A stretch of 64,000 nucleotides of DNA from Xylocopa sonorina. Taxonomy: Eukaryota > Arthropoda > Insecta > Hymenoptera > Apidae. Below are positions 40,528-55,400 of this stretch, in pieces. Position 1 is the first letter of the stretch; each line of letters begins with the position of its first letter. Below the pieces are notes generated by a model. It was not told the origin of the DNA. It worked only from the letters and a program-made list of their open reading frames with translations, and made no database searches. The stretch spans positions 496,001 through 560,000 of the forward strand of contig NW_027490111.1 of assembly GCF_050948175.1 (NCBI RefSeq), read 5' to 3'. A program made the translations under genes and the position numbers.

Positions 40528-42871
40528 AAAGTAAATGCGACACTTCCTTGCAAGGAAATAGCGTTTGCAAATGTCTACCTATCGTAGCAATATTGTTCTA
40601 ATGCTTCTTAAAACGCGATACCGCATCTCAGTTCTATGTTTCATGGTAAGATATAATATGATTTGCGAAGTTTTATGTTTTCCTCGTCTACACTTCAAAT
40701 GAATGTAAATGCGACACTTCCTTGTAAGGAAATAGCGTTTGCAGATGTCTACCTATCGAAGCAATAGAGTTCTAATGCCTCCTGAAACGCGATATCGCAT
40801 CTCATTTCTATGTTTCATGCTAAGATATAATATGATTTGCGAAGTGTCATGTATTCCTCGTCTACACTTCAAATGAATGTAAATGCGACGCTTCCTTGCA
40901 AGGAAATAGCGTTTGCAGATGTCTACGTATCGAAGCAATAGAGTTCAAATGCTTCTTAAAACGAGATATTGCATCTCATATCTATGCTTCATGATAAGAT
41001 ATAATATTCATTGCGAAGTGTTATGCATTCCTCGTCTACGATTCAAATGAATGTAAATGCGACACTTCCTCGCTAGGAAATAGCGTTTGCAGATGTCTGC
41101 GTATCGTAGCAATAGAGTTCTTATGATTCTTAAAACGCGATATCGCATCTCACTTCTATGTTGCATGGTAAGATATAAAATGATTTGCGAAGTGTTATGG
41201 ATTCCTCGTCTACACTGCAAATGAATGTGAATGCGAAACTTCCTCGCTAGGAAATAGCGTTTGCAGATGTCTACGTATCGTAGCAATAGATTTCTAATGC
41301 TTCTTAAAACGCGATATCGCATCTCATTTCTATGTTTCATGGTAAGATATAATATGATTTGCGAAGTGTCATGTATTCCTCGTCTACACTTCAAATGAAT
41401 GAAAGTGCCATACTTCCTCGCTAGGAAATAGCGTTTGCAGATGTCTACGTATCGTAGCAATAGATTTCCAATGCTTCTTAAAACGCGATATCGCATCTCA
41501 TTTCTATGTTTCATGGTAAGATATAATATGATTTGCGAAGTGTTATGGATTCCTCGTCTACACTGCAAATGAATGTGAATGCGACTCTTCCTCGCTAGGA
41601 AATAGCGTTTGCAGGTGTCTACGTATCGTAGCAATAGATTTCCAATGCCTCTTAAAACGCTATATCGCATCTCATTTCTATGTTTCATCGTAAGATATAA
41701 TATGATTTGCGAAGTGTCATGTATTCCTCGTCTACACTTCAAATGAATGTAAATGTCACACTTCCCTGCTTGGAAATAGCGTCTGCAGATGTCCAGGTAT
41801 CGTAGCAATAGAGTTCTAATGCTTCTTAAAACGCGATATCGCATCTCATTTCTATGTTTCATGGTAAGATATAATATGATTTGCGAAGTGTTATGTATTC
41901 CTCGTCTACACTTGAAATGAATGTAAATGCGACACTTCCTTGCAAGGAAATAGCGTTTGCAGATGTCTACGTATCGTAGCAATATAGTTCTTATGATTTT
42001 TAAAACGCGATATCGCATCTCATTTCTATGTTTCATGGTAAGATATAATATGATTTGCGAAGTGTCATGTATTCCTCGTCTACACTTCAAATGAATGTAA
42101 ATGCGACACTTCCTTACAAGGAAAGAGCGTTTGCAAGCGTCTATCTACCGCAGCAATAGAGTTCTAATGCTTCTTAAAACGCGATATCGCATCTCATTTC
42201 TATATTTCATGGTATGATATAATATGATTTGCGAAGTGTTATGTATTCCTCGTCTACCCTTCAAATGAATGTAAATGAGACACTTCCTTGCAAGGAAATA
42301 TCGTTTGCAGATGTCTACGTATCGTAGCAATAGTGTTCTTATGATTCTTAAAACGCGATATCGCATCTCATTTCTATGTTTCATGGTAAGATATAATATG
42401 ATTTGCGAAGTGTTTTGTATTCCTCGTCTACACTTCAAATGAATGTAAATGCGACACTTCCTTGCAAGGAAATAGCGTTTGCAAATGTCTACCTATCGTA
42501 GCAATAGTGATCTAATGCTTCTTAAAACGCGATACCGCATCTCAGTTCTATGTTTCATGGTAAGATATAATATGATTTGCGAGGTGTTACGTTTTCCTCG
42601 TCTACACTTCAAATGAATGTAAATGCGACACTTCCTTGTAAGGAAATAGCGTTTGCAGATGTCTACCTATCGTAGCAATAGAGTTCTAATGCTTCTTAAA
42701 ACGCGATATCGCATCTCATTTCTATGTTTCATGGTAAGGTATAATATGATTTGCGAAGTGTCATGTATTCCTCGTCTACACTTCAAATGAATGTAAATGC
42801 GACACTTCCTTGCTAGGAAATAGCGTCTGCAGATGTCTACGTTTCGTAGCAATAGATTTCTAATGCTTCTT
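37650..42871 (-). repeat. Tandem duplication of a 15-monomer (2610-bp) block
   Basis: Units run from about 37650 to 40261 and 40262 to 42871. The offset is 2612 bp before the extra GT at 39104 and 2610 bp (15 x 174) after it. Matching landmarks are the B monomer with CTATGCTTCATGATAAG (near 38370 and 40982), the AGTGCCATACTT variant (38792 and 41404) and the GTCCAGGTATCG variant (39181 and 41791). Weaker similarity continues past 42871, so the limits are approximate. Confidence 0.82.
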
Positions 42872-45129
42872 AAAACGCGATATCGCGTCTCATTTCTATG
42901 TTTCATGGTAAGATATAATATGAATTGCGAAGTGTCATGTATACCTCGTCTACACTTCAAATGAATGTGAATGCGACACTTACTTGCAAGGAAATAGCGT
43001 TTGCAGATGTCTACGTATCGTAGCAATAGAGTTCTTATGATTCTTAAAACGCGATATCGCATCTCATTTCTATGTTTCATGGTAAGATATAATATGATTT
43101 CCGAAGTGTTATGTATTCCTCGTCTACACTTCAAATGAATGTAAATGCGACACTTCCTTGCAAGGAAATAGCGTTTGCAAATGTCTACCTATCGTAGCAA
43201 TAGTGTTCTAATGCTTCTTAAAACGCGATACCGCATCTCAGTTCTATGTTTCATGGTAAGATATAATATGATTTGCGAAGTGTTATGTTTTCCTCGTCTA
43301 CACTTCAAATGAATGTAAATGCGACACTTCCTTGTAAGGAAATAGCGTTTGCAGATGTCTACCCATCGTAACAATAGAGTTCTAATGCTTCTTAAAACGC
43401 GATATCGCATCTCATTTCTATGTTTCATGGTAAGATATAATATGATTTGCGAAGTGTCATGTATTCCTCGTCTACACTTCAATTGAATGTAAATGCGACA
43501 CTTCCTTGCAAGGAAATAGCGTCTGCAGATGTCTAGGTATCGCAGCAATAGAGTTCTAATGCTTCTTAAAACGCGATATCGCATCTCATTTCTATGTTTC
43601 ATGGTAAGATATAATATGATTTGCGAAGTGTTATGTATTCCTCGTCTACGATTCAAATGAATGTAAATGCGACACTTCCTTGCAAGGAAATAGCGGTTGC
43701 AGATGTCTACGTATCGTAGCAATAGAGTTCTAATGCTTCTTAAAACGCTATATCGCATCTCATTTCAATGTTTCATGGTAAGATATAATATGATTTGCGA
43801 AGTGTTATGTATTCCTCGTCTACACTTCAAATGAATGTGAATGCGACACTTCCTCGCTAGGAAATAGCGTTTGCAGATGTCTACGTATCGTAGCAATAGA
43901 TTTCCAATGCTTCTTAAAACGCGATATCGCATCAAATTTCTATGTTTCATGGTAAGATATAATATGATTTGCGAAGTGTTATGTATTCCACGTCTACACT
44001 TCAAATGAATGTAAATGCGACACTTCCTTGCAAGGAAATAGCGTTTGCAAATGTCTACCTATCGTAGCAATAGTGTTCTAATGCTTCTTAAAACGCGATA
44101 CCGCATCTCAGTTCTATGTTTCATGGTAAGATATAATATGATTTGCGAAGTGTTATGTTTTCCTCGTCTACACTTCAAATGAATGTAAATGCGACACTTC
44201 CTTGTAAGGAAATAGCGTCTGCAGATGTCTACCTATCGTAGCAATAGAGTTCTAATGCTTCTTAAAACGCGATATCGCATCTCATTTCTATGTTTCATGG
44301 TAAGATATAATATGATTTGCGAAGTGTCATGTATTCCTCGTCTACACTTCAAATGAATGTAAATGCGACACGTCCTTGCAAGGAAATAGCGTCTGCAGAT
44401 GTCTAGGTATCGCAGCAATAGAGTTCTAATGCTTCTTAAAACGCGATATCGCATCTCATTTCTATGTTTCATGGTAAGATATAATATTATTTGCGAAGTG
44501 TTATGTATTCCCCGTCTACACTTCAAATGAATGTGAATGCGACACTTCCTTGCAAGGAAATAGTGTTTGCGAATGTCTACCTATCGTAGCAATAGTGTTC
44601 TAATGCTTCTTAAAACGCGATATCGCATCTCATTCCTATGTTTCATGGTAAGATATATTATGATTTGCGAAGTGTTATGTATTCCTCGTCTACACTTCAA
44701 ATGAATGTAAATGCGACACTTACTTGCAAGGAAATAGAGTTTGCAGATGTCTACGTATCGTAGCAATAGTGTTCTTATGATACTTAAAACGCGATATCGC
44801 ATCTCATTTCTATGTTTCATGGTAAGATATAATATGATTTGCGAAGTGTTATGTATTCCTCGTCTACACTTCAGATGAATGTAAATGCGACACTACCTTG
44901 CTAGGAAATAGCGTCTGCAGATGTCTAGGTATCGCAGCAACAGTGTTCTAATGCTCCTTAAAACGCGATATCGCATCTCATTTCTATGTTTCATGGTAAG
45001 ATATAATATTATTTGCGAAGTATCACGTATTCCTCGTCTACACTTCAAATGAATGTAAATGCGACACTTCCTTACAAGGAATGAGCGTTTGTAAACGTCT
45101 ACCTACCGTAGCAATAGAATTCTAATGCT

Positions 45130-48100
45130 TCTTAAAACGCGATATCGCATCTCATCTCTATATTTCATGGCAAGATATAATATGATTTGCGAAGTGTTAT
45201 GTATTCCTCGTCTACACTTCAAATGAATGTAAATGCGGCACTTCCTTGCAAGGAAATAGCGTTTGCAGATGTCTACGTATCGAAGCAATAGAGTTCAAAT
45301 GCCTCTTAAAACGAGATATTGCATCTCATTTCTATGTTTCATGGTAAGATATATTATGATTTGCGAAGTGTCATGTATTCCTCGTCTACACTCCAAATGA
45401 ATGTAAATGCGACACTTCCTTGCAAGGAAATAGCGTTTGCAGATGTCTACGTACCGTAGCAACAGAGTTCTTATGATTCTTAAAACGCGATATCGCATCT
45501 CATTTCTATGTTTCATGGTAAGATATAATATGATTTGCGAAGTATCATGTATTCCTCGTCTACACTTCAAATGAATGTGAATGCGAAACTTCCTCGCTAG
45601 GAAATAGCGTTTGCAGATGTCTACGTATCGTAGCAATAGATTTCTAATGCTTCTTAAAACGCTATATCGCATCTCATTTCAATGTTTCATGGTAAGATAT
45701 AGTATGATTTGCGAAGTGTTATGTATTCCTCGTCTACACTTCAAATGAATGTGAATGCGACACTTCCTCGCTAGGAAATAGCGTTTGCAGATGTCTACGT
45801 ATCGTAGCAATAGATTTCCAATGCTTCTTAAAACGCGATATCGCATCAAATTTCTATGTTTCATGGTAAGATATAATATGATTTGCGAAGTGTTATGTAT
45901 TCCACGTCTACACTTCAAATGAATGTAAATGCGACACTTCCTTGCAAGGAAATAGCGTTTGCAAATGTCTACCTATCGTAGCAATAGTGTTCTAATGCTT
46001 CTTAAAACGCGATATCGCATCTCATTTCTATGTTTCATGGTAAGATATAATATGATTTGCGAAGTGTTATGTATTCCTCGTCTACGATTCAAATGAATGT
46101 AAATGCGACACTTCCTTGCAAGGAAATAGCGTTTGCAGATGTCTACGTATCGTAGCAATAGAGTTCTAATGCTTCTTAAAACGCTATATCGCATCTCATT
46201 TCAATGTTTCATGGTAAGATATAATATGATTTGCGAAGTGTTATGTATTCCTCGTCTACACTTCAAATGAATGTGAATGCGACACTTCCTCGCTAGGAAA
46301 TAGCGTTTGCAGATGTCTACGTATCGTAGCAATAGATTTCTAATGCTTCTTAAAACGCGATATCGCATCTCATTTCTATGTTTCATGGTAAGATATAATA
46401 TGATTTGCGAAGTGTCATGTATTCCTCGTCTACACTTCAAATGAATGTAAATGCCACACTTCCCTGCTTGGAAATAGCGTCTGCAGATGTCCAGGTATCG
46501 TAGCAATAGAGTTCTAATGCTTCTTAAAACGCGATATCGCATCTCATTTCTATGTTTCATGGTAAGATATAATATGATTTGCGAAGTGTTATGTATTCCT
46601 CGTCTTCACTTCAAATGAATGTAAATGCGACACTTCCCTGCAAGGAAATAGCGTTTGCAGATGTCTACGTATCGTAGCAATAGAGTTCTTATGATTTTTA
46701 AAACGCGATATCGCATCTCATTTCTATGTTTCATGGTAAGATATAATATGATTTGCGAAGTGTCATGTATTCCTCGTCTACACTTCAAATGAATGTAAAT
46801 GCGACACTTCCTTACAAGGAAAGAGCGTTTGCAAGCGTCTATCTACCGTAGCAATAGAGTTCTAATGCTTCTTAAAACGCGATATCGCATCTCATTTCTA
46901 TATTTCATGGTATGATATAATATGATTTGCGAAGTGTTATGTATTCCTCGTCTACACTTCAAATGAATGTAAATGAGATACATCCTTGCAAGGAAATGTC
47001 GTTTGCAGATGTCTACGTATCGTAGCAATAGTGTTCTTACGATTCTTAAAACGCGATATCGCATCTCATTTCTATGTTTCATGGTAAGATATAATATGAA
47101 TTGCGAAGTGTCATGTATACCTCGTCTACACTTCAAATGAATGTGAATGCGACACTTACTTGCAAGGAAATAGCGTTTGCAGATGTCTACGTATCGTAGC
47201 AATAGAGTTCTTATGATTCTTAAAACGCGATATCGCATCTCATTTCTATGTTTCATGGTAAGATATAATATGATTTGCGATGTGTTATGTATTCCTCGTC
47301 TACACTTCAAATGAAAGTAAATGCGACACTTCCTTGCAAGGAAATAGCGTTTGCAAATGTCTACCTATCGTAGCAATAGTGTTCTAATGCTTCTTAAAAC
47401 GCGATACCGCATCTCAGTTCTATGTTTCATGGTAAGATATAATATGATTTGCGAAGTTTTATGTTTTCCTCGTCTACACTTCAAATGAATGTAAATGCGA
47501 CACTTCCTTGTAAGGAAATAGCGTTTGCAGATGTCTACCTATCGAAGCAATAGAGTTCTAATGCCTCTTGAAACGCGATATCGCATCTCATTTCTATGTT
47601 TCATGGTAAGATATAATATGATTTGCGAAGTGTCATGTATTCCTCGTCTACACTTCAAATGAATGTAAATGCGACGCTTCCTTGCAAGGAAATAGCGTTT
47701 GCAGATGTCTACGTATCGAAGCAATAGAGTTCAAATGCTTCTTAAAACGAGATATTGCATCTCATATCTATGCTTCATGATAAGATATAATATTCATTGC
47801 GAAGTGTTATGCATTCCTCGTCTACGATTCAAATGAATGTAAATGCGACACTTCCTCGCTAGGAAATAGCGTTTGCAGATGTCTGCGTATCGTAGCAATA
47901 GAGTTCTTATGATTCTTAAAACGCGATATCGCATCTCACTTCTATGTTGCATGGTAAGATATAAAATGATTTGCGAAGTGTTATGGATTCCTCGTCTACA
48001 CTGCAAATGAATGTGAATGCGAAACTTCCTCGCTAGGAAATAGCGTTTGCAGATGTCTACGTATCGTAGCAATAGATTTCTAATGCTTCTTAAAACGCGA

Positions 48101-49923
48101 TATCGCATCTCATTTCTATGTTTCATGGTAAGATATAATATGATTTGCGGAGTGTCATGTATTCCTCGTCTACACTTCAAATGAATGAAAGTGCCATACT
48201 TCCTCGCTAGGAAATAGCGTTTGCAGATGTCTACGTATCGTAGCAATAGATTTCCAATGCTTCTTAAAACGCGATATCGCATCTCATTTCTATGTTTCAT
48301 GGTAAGATATAATATGATTTGCGAAGTGTTATGGATTCCTCGTCTACACTGCAAATGAATGTGAATGCGACTCTTCCTCGCTAGGAAATAGCGTTTGCAG
48401 GTGTCTACGTATCGTAGCAATAGATTTCCAATGCCTCTTAAAACGCTATATCGCATCTCATTTCTATGTTTCATCGTAAGATATAATATGATTTGCGAAG
48501 TGTCATGTATTCCTCGTCTACACTTCAAATGAATGTAAATGTCACACTTCCCTGCTTGGAAATAGCGTCTGCAGATGTCCAGGTATCGTAGCAATAGAGT
48601 TCTAATGCTTCTTAAAACGCGATATCGCATCTCATTTCTATGTTTCATGGTAAGATATAATATGATTTGCGAAGTGTTATGTATTCCTCGTCTACACTTG
48701 AAATGAATGTAAATGCGACACTTCCTTGCAAGGAAATAGCGTTTGCAGATGTCTACGTATCGTAGCAATATAGTTCTTATGATTTTTAAAACGCGATATC
48801 GCATCTCATTTCTATGTTTCATGGTAAGATATAATATGATTTGCGAAGTGTCATGTATTCCTCGTCTACACTTCAAATGAATGTAAATGCGACACTTCCT
48901 TACAAGGAAAGAGCGTTTGCAAGCGTCTATCTACCGCAGCAATAGAGTTCTAATGCTTCTTAAAACGCGATATCGCATCTCATTTCTATATTTCATGGTA
49001 TGATATAATATGATTTGCGAAGTGTTATGTATTCCTCGTCTACCCTTCAAATGAATGTAAATGAGACACTTCCTTGCAAGGAAATATCGTTTGCAGATGT
49101 CTACGTATCGTAGCAATAGTGTTCTTATGATTCTTAAAACGCGATATCGCATCTCATTTCTATGTTTCATGGTAAGATATAATATGATTTGCGAAGTGTT
49201 TTGTATTCCTCGTCTACACTTCAAATGAATGTAAATGCGACACTTCCTTGCAAGGAAATAGCGTTTGCAAATGTCTACCTATCGTAGCAATAGTGATCTA
49301 ATGCTTCTTAAAACGCGATACCGCATCTCAGTTCTATGTTTCATGGTAAGATATAATATGATTTGCGAGGTGTTACGTTTTCCTCGTCTACACTTCAAAT
49401 GAATGTAAATGCGACACTTCCTTGTAAGGAAATAGCGTTTGCAGATGTCTACCTATCGTAGCAATAGAGTTCTAATGCTTCTTAAAACGCGATATCGCAT
49501 CTCATTTCTATGTTTCATGGTAAGGTATAATATGATTTGCGAAGTGTCATGTATTCCTCGTCTACACTTCAAATGAATGTAAATGCGACACTTCCTTGCT
49601 AGGAAATAGCGTCTGCAGATGTCTACGTTTCGTAGCAATAGATTTCTAATGCTTCTTAAAACGCGATATCGCATCTCATTTCTATGTTTCATGGTAAGAT
49701 ATAATATGAATTGCGAAGTGTCATGTATACCTCGTCTACACTTCAAATGAATGTGAATGCGACACTTACTTGCAAGGAAATAGCGTTTGCAGATGTCTAC
49801 GTATCGTAGCAATAGAGTTCTTATGATTCTTAAAACGCGATATCGCATCTCATTTCTATGTTTCATGGTAAGATATAATATGATTTCCGAAGTGTTATGT
49901 ATTCCTCGTCTACACTTCAAATG
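45130..49923 (-). repeat. 4.8-kb segment duplicated from 35732-40527 (second copy)
   Basis: This copy matches the gap-adjacent segment at 9396-9398 bp. Its right half also matches the second 15-monomer unit at an offset of 6786 bp (39 monomers): frames at 40753, 41008, 42145, 42667 and 43189 correspond to 47539, 47794, 48931, 49453 and 49975. That second match continues past this feature to about 50550. Confidence 0.85.
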
Positions 49924-50105
49924 AATGTAAATGCGACACTTCCTTGCAAGGAAATAGCGTTTGCAAATGTCTACCTATCGTAGCAATAGTGTTCTAATGC
50001 TTCTTAAAACGCGATACCGCATCTCAGTTCTATGTTTCATGGTAAGATATAATATGATTTGCGAAGTGTTATGTTTTCCTCGTCTACACTTCAAATGAAT
50101 GTAAA

Positions 50106-51149
50106 TGCGACACTTCCTTGTAAGGAAATAGCGTTTGCAGATGTCTACCCATCGTAACAATAGAGTTCTAATGCTTCTTAAAACGCGATATCGCATCTCA
50201 TTTCTATGTTTCATGGTAAGATATAATATGATTTGCGAAGTGTCATGTATTCCTCGTCTACACTTCAATTGAATGTAAATGCGACACTTCCTTGCAAGGA
50301 AATAGCGTCTGCAGATGTCTAGGTATCGCAGCAATAGAGTTCTAATGCTTCTTAAAACGCGATATCGCATCTCATTTCTATGTTTCATGGTGAGATATAA
50401 TATGATTTGCGAAGTGTTATGTATTCCTCGTCTACGATTCAAATGAATGTAAATGCGACACTTCCTTGCAAGGAAATAGCGGTTGCAGATGTCTACGTAT
50501 CGTAGCAATAGAGTTCTAATGCTTCTTAAAACGCTATATCGCATCTCATTTCAATGTTTCATGGTAAGATATAATATGATTTGCGAAGTGTTATGTATTC
50601 CTCGTCTACACTTCAAATGAATGTGAATGCGACACTTCCTTGTAAGGAAATAGCGTTTGCAGATGTCTACCCATCGTAACAATAGAGTTCTAATGCTTCT
50701 TAAAACGCGATATCGCATCTCATTTCTATGTTTCATGGTAAGATATAATATGATTTGCGAAGTGTCATGTATTCCTCGTCTACACTTCAATTGAATGTAA
50801 ATGCGACACTTCCTTGCAAGGAAATAGCGTCTGCAGATGTCTAGGTATCGCAGCAATAGAGTTCTAATGCTTCTTAAAACGCGATATCGCATCTCATTTC
50901 TATGTTTCATGGTAAGATATAATATGATTTGCGAAGTGTTATGTATTCCTCGTCTACGATTCAAATGAATGTAAATGCGACACTTCCTTGCAAGGAAATA
51001 GCGGTTGCAGATGTCTACGTATCGTAGCAATAGAGTTCTAATGCTTCTTAAAACGCTATATCGCATCTCATTTCAATGTTTCATGGTAAGATATAATATG
51101 ATTTGCGAAGTGTTATGTATTCCTCGTCTACACTTCAAATGAATGTGAA
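50106..51149 (-). repeat. Recent 522-bp tandem duplication (three monomers)
   Basis: About 50106-50627 and 50628-51149 are adjacent copies 522 bp apart. Both contain CTTGTAAGGAAATAGCG, CTACCCATCGTAACAATAG, CTTCAATTGAATG and AGCGGTTGCAG. I see a single substitution between them (TGGTGAGATATAA near 50390 against TGGTAAGATATAA near 50912). This extra trimer also explains why the offset to the 43.2-44.5-kb block changes from 6786 to 7308 bp (difference 522). Confidence 0.82.
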
Positions 51150-52490
51150 TGCGACACTTCCTCGCTAGGAAATAGCGTTTGCAGATGTCTACGTATCGTA
51201 GCAATAGATTTCCAATGCTTCTTAAAACGCGATATCGCATCAAATTTCTATGTTTCATGGTAAGATATAATATGATTTGCGAAGTGTTATGTATTCCACG
51301 TCTACACTTCAAATGAATGTAAATGCGACACTTCCTTGCAAGGAAATAGCGTTTGCAAATGTCTACCTATCGTAGCAATAGTGTTCTAATGCTTCTTAAA
51401 ACGCGATACCGCATCTCAGTTCTATGTTTCATGGTAAGATATAATATGATTTGCGAAGTGTTATGTTTTCCTCGTCTACACTTCAAATGAATGTAAATGC
51501 GACACTTCCTTGTAAGGAAATAGCGTCTGCAGATGTCTACCTATCGTAGCAATAGAGTTCTAATGCTTCTTAAAACGCGATATCGCATCTCATTTCTATG
51601 TTTCATGGTAAGATATAATATGATTTGCGAAGTGTCATGTATTCCTCGTCTACACTTCAAATGAATGTAAATGCGACACGTCCTTGCAAGGAAATAGCGT
51701 CTGCAGATGTCTAGGTATCGCAGCAATAGAGTTCTAATGCTTCTTAAAACGCGATATCGCATCTCATTTCTATGTTTCATGGTAAGATATAATATGATTT
51801 GCGAAGTGTTATGTATTCCTCGTCTACGATTCAAATGAATGTAAATGCGACACTTCCTTGCAAGAAAATAGCGTTTGCAGATGTCTACGTATCGTAGCAA
51901 TAGAGTTCTAATGCTTCTTAAAACGCTATATCGCATCTCATTTCAATGTTTCATGGTAAGATATAATATGATTTGCGAAGTGTTATGTATTCCTCGTCTA
52001 CACTTCAAATGAATGTGAATGCGACACTTCCTCGCTAGGAAATAGCGTTTGCAGATGTCTACGTATCGTAGCAATAGATTTCCAATGCTTCTTAAAACGC
52101 GATATCGCATCAAATTTCTATGTTTCATGGTAAGATATAATATGATTTGCGAAGTTTCATGTATTCCTCGTCTACACTTCAAATGAATGAAAATGCCATA
52201 CTTTCCTGATAGGAAATAGCGTCTGCAGATGTCCAGGTATCGTAGCAATAGAGTTCCAATGCTTCTTAAAACGCGATATCGCATCTCGTTTCTATGTTTC
52301 ATGGTAAGATATAATATGATTTGCGAAGTATCATGTATGCCTCGTCTACTCTTCAAATGAATGTAAATGCGACACTTCCTCGCTAGGAAATAGAGTTTGC
52401 AGATGTCTACGTATCGTAGCAATAGATTTCTAATGCTTCTTAAAACGCGATATCGCATCCCATTTCTATGTTTCATGGTAAGGTATAATA

Positions 52491-55400
52491 TTCATTGCGA
52501 AGTGTTATGCATTCCTCGTCTACGATTCAAATGAATGTAAATGCGACACTTCCTTGCAAGGAAATAGCGTCTGCAGATGTCTAGGTATCGTAGCAATAGA
52601 GTTCTAATGCTTCTTAAAACGCTATATCGCATCTCATTTCAATGTTTCATGGTAAGATATAATATGATTTGCGAAGTGTTATGTATTCCTCGTCTACACT
52701 TCAAATGAATGTGAATGCGACACTTCCTCGCTGGGAAATAGCGTTTGCAGATGTCTGCGTATCGTTGCAAAAGGTTTCCAGTGCTTCTTAAAACGCGATA
52801 TCGCATCTCATTTCTATGTTTCATGGTAAGATATAATATGATTTGCGAAGTGTCATGTATTCCTCGTCTACACTTCAAATGAATGTAAATGCGACACTTC
52901 CTTGCAAGGAAATAGCGTTTGCAAATGTCTACCCATCGTAACAATAGAGTTCTAATGCTTCTTAAAACGCGATATCGCATCTCATTTCTATGTTTCATGG
53001 TAAGATATAATATGATTTGCGAAGTGTCATGTATTCCTCGTCTACACTTCAATTGAATGTAAATGCGACACTTCCTTGCAAGGAAATAGCGTCTGCAGAT
53101 GTCTAGGTATCGCAGCAATAGAGTTCTAATGCTTCTTAAAACGCGATATCGCATCTCATTTCTATGTTTCATGGTAAGATATAATATGATTTGCGAAGTG
53201 TTATGTATTCCTCGTCTACGATTCAAATGAATGTAAATGCGACACTTCCTTGCAAGGAAATAGCGGTTGCAGATGTCTACGTATCGTAGCAATAGAGTTC
53301 TAATGCTTCTTAAAACGCTATATCGCATCTCATTTCAATGTTTCATGGTAAGATATAATATGATTTGCGAAGTGTTATGTATTCCTCGTCTACACTTCAA
53401 ATGAATGTGAATGCGACACTTCCTTGTAAGGAAATAGCGTTTGCAGATGTCTACCCATCGTAACAATAGAGTTCTAATGCTTCTTAAAACGCGATATCGC
53501 ATCTCATTTCAATGTTTCATGGTAAGATATAATATGATTTGCGAAGTGTCATGTATTCCTCGTCTACACTTCAAATGAATGTAAATGCGACACGTCCTTG
53601 CAAGGAAATAGCGTCTGCAGATGTCTAGGTATCGCAGCAATAGAGTTCTAATGCTTCTTAAAACGCGATATCGCATCTCATTTCTATGTTTCATGGTAAG
53701 ATATAATATGATTTGCGAAGTGTTATGTATTCCTCGTCTACGATTCAAATGAATGCAAATGCGACACTTCCTTGCAAGAAAATAGCGTTTGCAGATGTCT
53801 ACGTATCGTAGCAATAGAGTTCTAATGCTTCTTAAAACGCTATATCGCATCTCATTTCAATGTTTCATGGTAAGATATAATATGATTTGCGAAGTGTTAT
53901 GTATTCCTCGTCTACACTTCAAATGAATGTGAATGCGACACTTCCTCGCTAGGAAATAGCGTTTGCAGATGTCTACGTATCGTAGCAATAGATTTCCAAT
54001 GCTTCTTAAAACGCGATATCGCATCAAATTTCTATGTTTCATGGTAAGATATAATATGATTTGCGAAGTTTCATGTATTCCTCGTCTACACTTCAAATGA
54101 ATGAAAATGCCATACTTTCCTGATAGGAAATAGCGTCTGCAGATGTCCAGGTATCGTAGCAATAGAGTTCCAATGCTTCTTAAAACGCGATATCGCATCT
54201 CGTTTCTATGTTTCATGGTAAGATATAATATGATTTGCGAAGTATCATGTATGCCTCGTCTACTCTTCAAATGAATGTAAATGCGACACTTCCTCGCTAG
54301 GAAATAGAGTTTGCAGATGTCTACGTATCGTAGCAATAGATTTCTAATGCTTCTTAAAACGCGATATCGCATCCCATTTCTATGTTTCATGGTAAGGTAT
54401 AATATTCATTGCGAAGTGTTATGCATTCCTCGTCTACGATTCAAATGAATGTAAATGCGACACTTCCTTGCAAGGAAATAGCGTCTGCAGATGTCTAGGT
54501 ATCGTAGCAATAGAGTTCTAATGCTTCTTAAAACGCTATATCGCATCTCATTTCAATGTTTCATGGTAAGATATAATATGATTTGCGAAGTGTTATGTAT
54601 TCCTCGTCTACACTTCAAATGAATGTGAATGCGACACTTCCTCGCTGGGAAATAGCGTTTGCAGATGTCTGCGTATCGTTGCAAAAGGTTTCCAGTGCTT
54701 CTTAAAACGCGATATCGCATCTCATTTCTATGTTTCATGGTAAGATATAATATGATTTGCGAAGTGTCATGTATTCCTCGTCTACACTTCAAATGAATGT
54801 AAATGCGACACTTCCTTGCAAGGAAATAGCGTTTGCAAATGTCTACCTATCGTAGCAATAGTGTTCTAATGCTTCTTAAAACGCGATATCGCATCTCATT
54901 TCTATGTTTCATGGTAAGATATAATATGATTTGCGAAGTGTTATGTTTTCCTCGTCTACACTTCAAATGAATGTAAATGCGACACTTCCTTGTAAGGAAA
55001 TAGCGTCTGCAGATGTCTACCTATCGTAGCAATAGAGTTCTAATGCTTCTTAAAACGCGATATCGCATCTCATTTCTATGTTTCATGGTAAGATATAATA
55101 TGATTTGCGAAGTGTCATGTATTCCTCGTCTACACTTCAAATGAATGTAAATGCGACACTTCCTTGCAAGGAAATAGCGTCTGCAGATGTCTAGGTATCG
55201 CAGCAATAGAGTTCTAATGCTTCTTAAAACGCGATATCGCATCTCATTTCTATGTTTCATGGTAAGATATAATATGATTTGCGAAGTGTTATGTATTCCT
55301 CGTCTACGATTCAAATGAATGTAAATGCGACACTTCCTTGCAAGGAAATAGCGTTTGCAGATGTCTACGTATCGTAGCAATAGGGTTCTAATGCTTCTTA

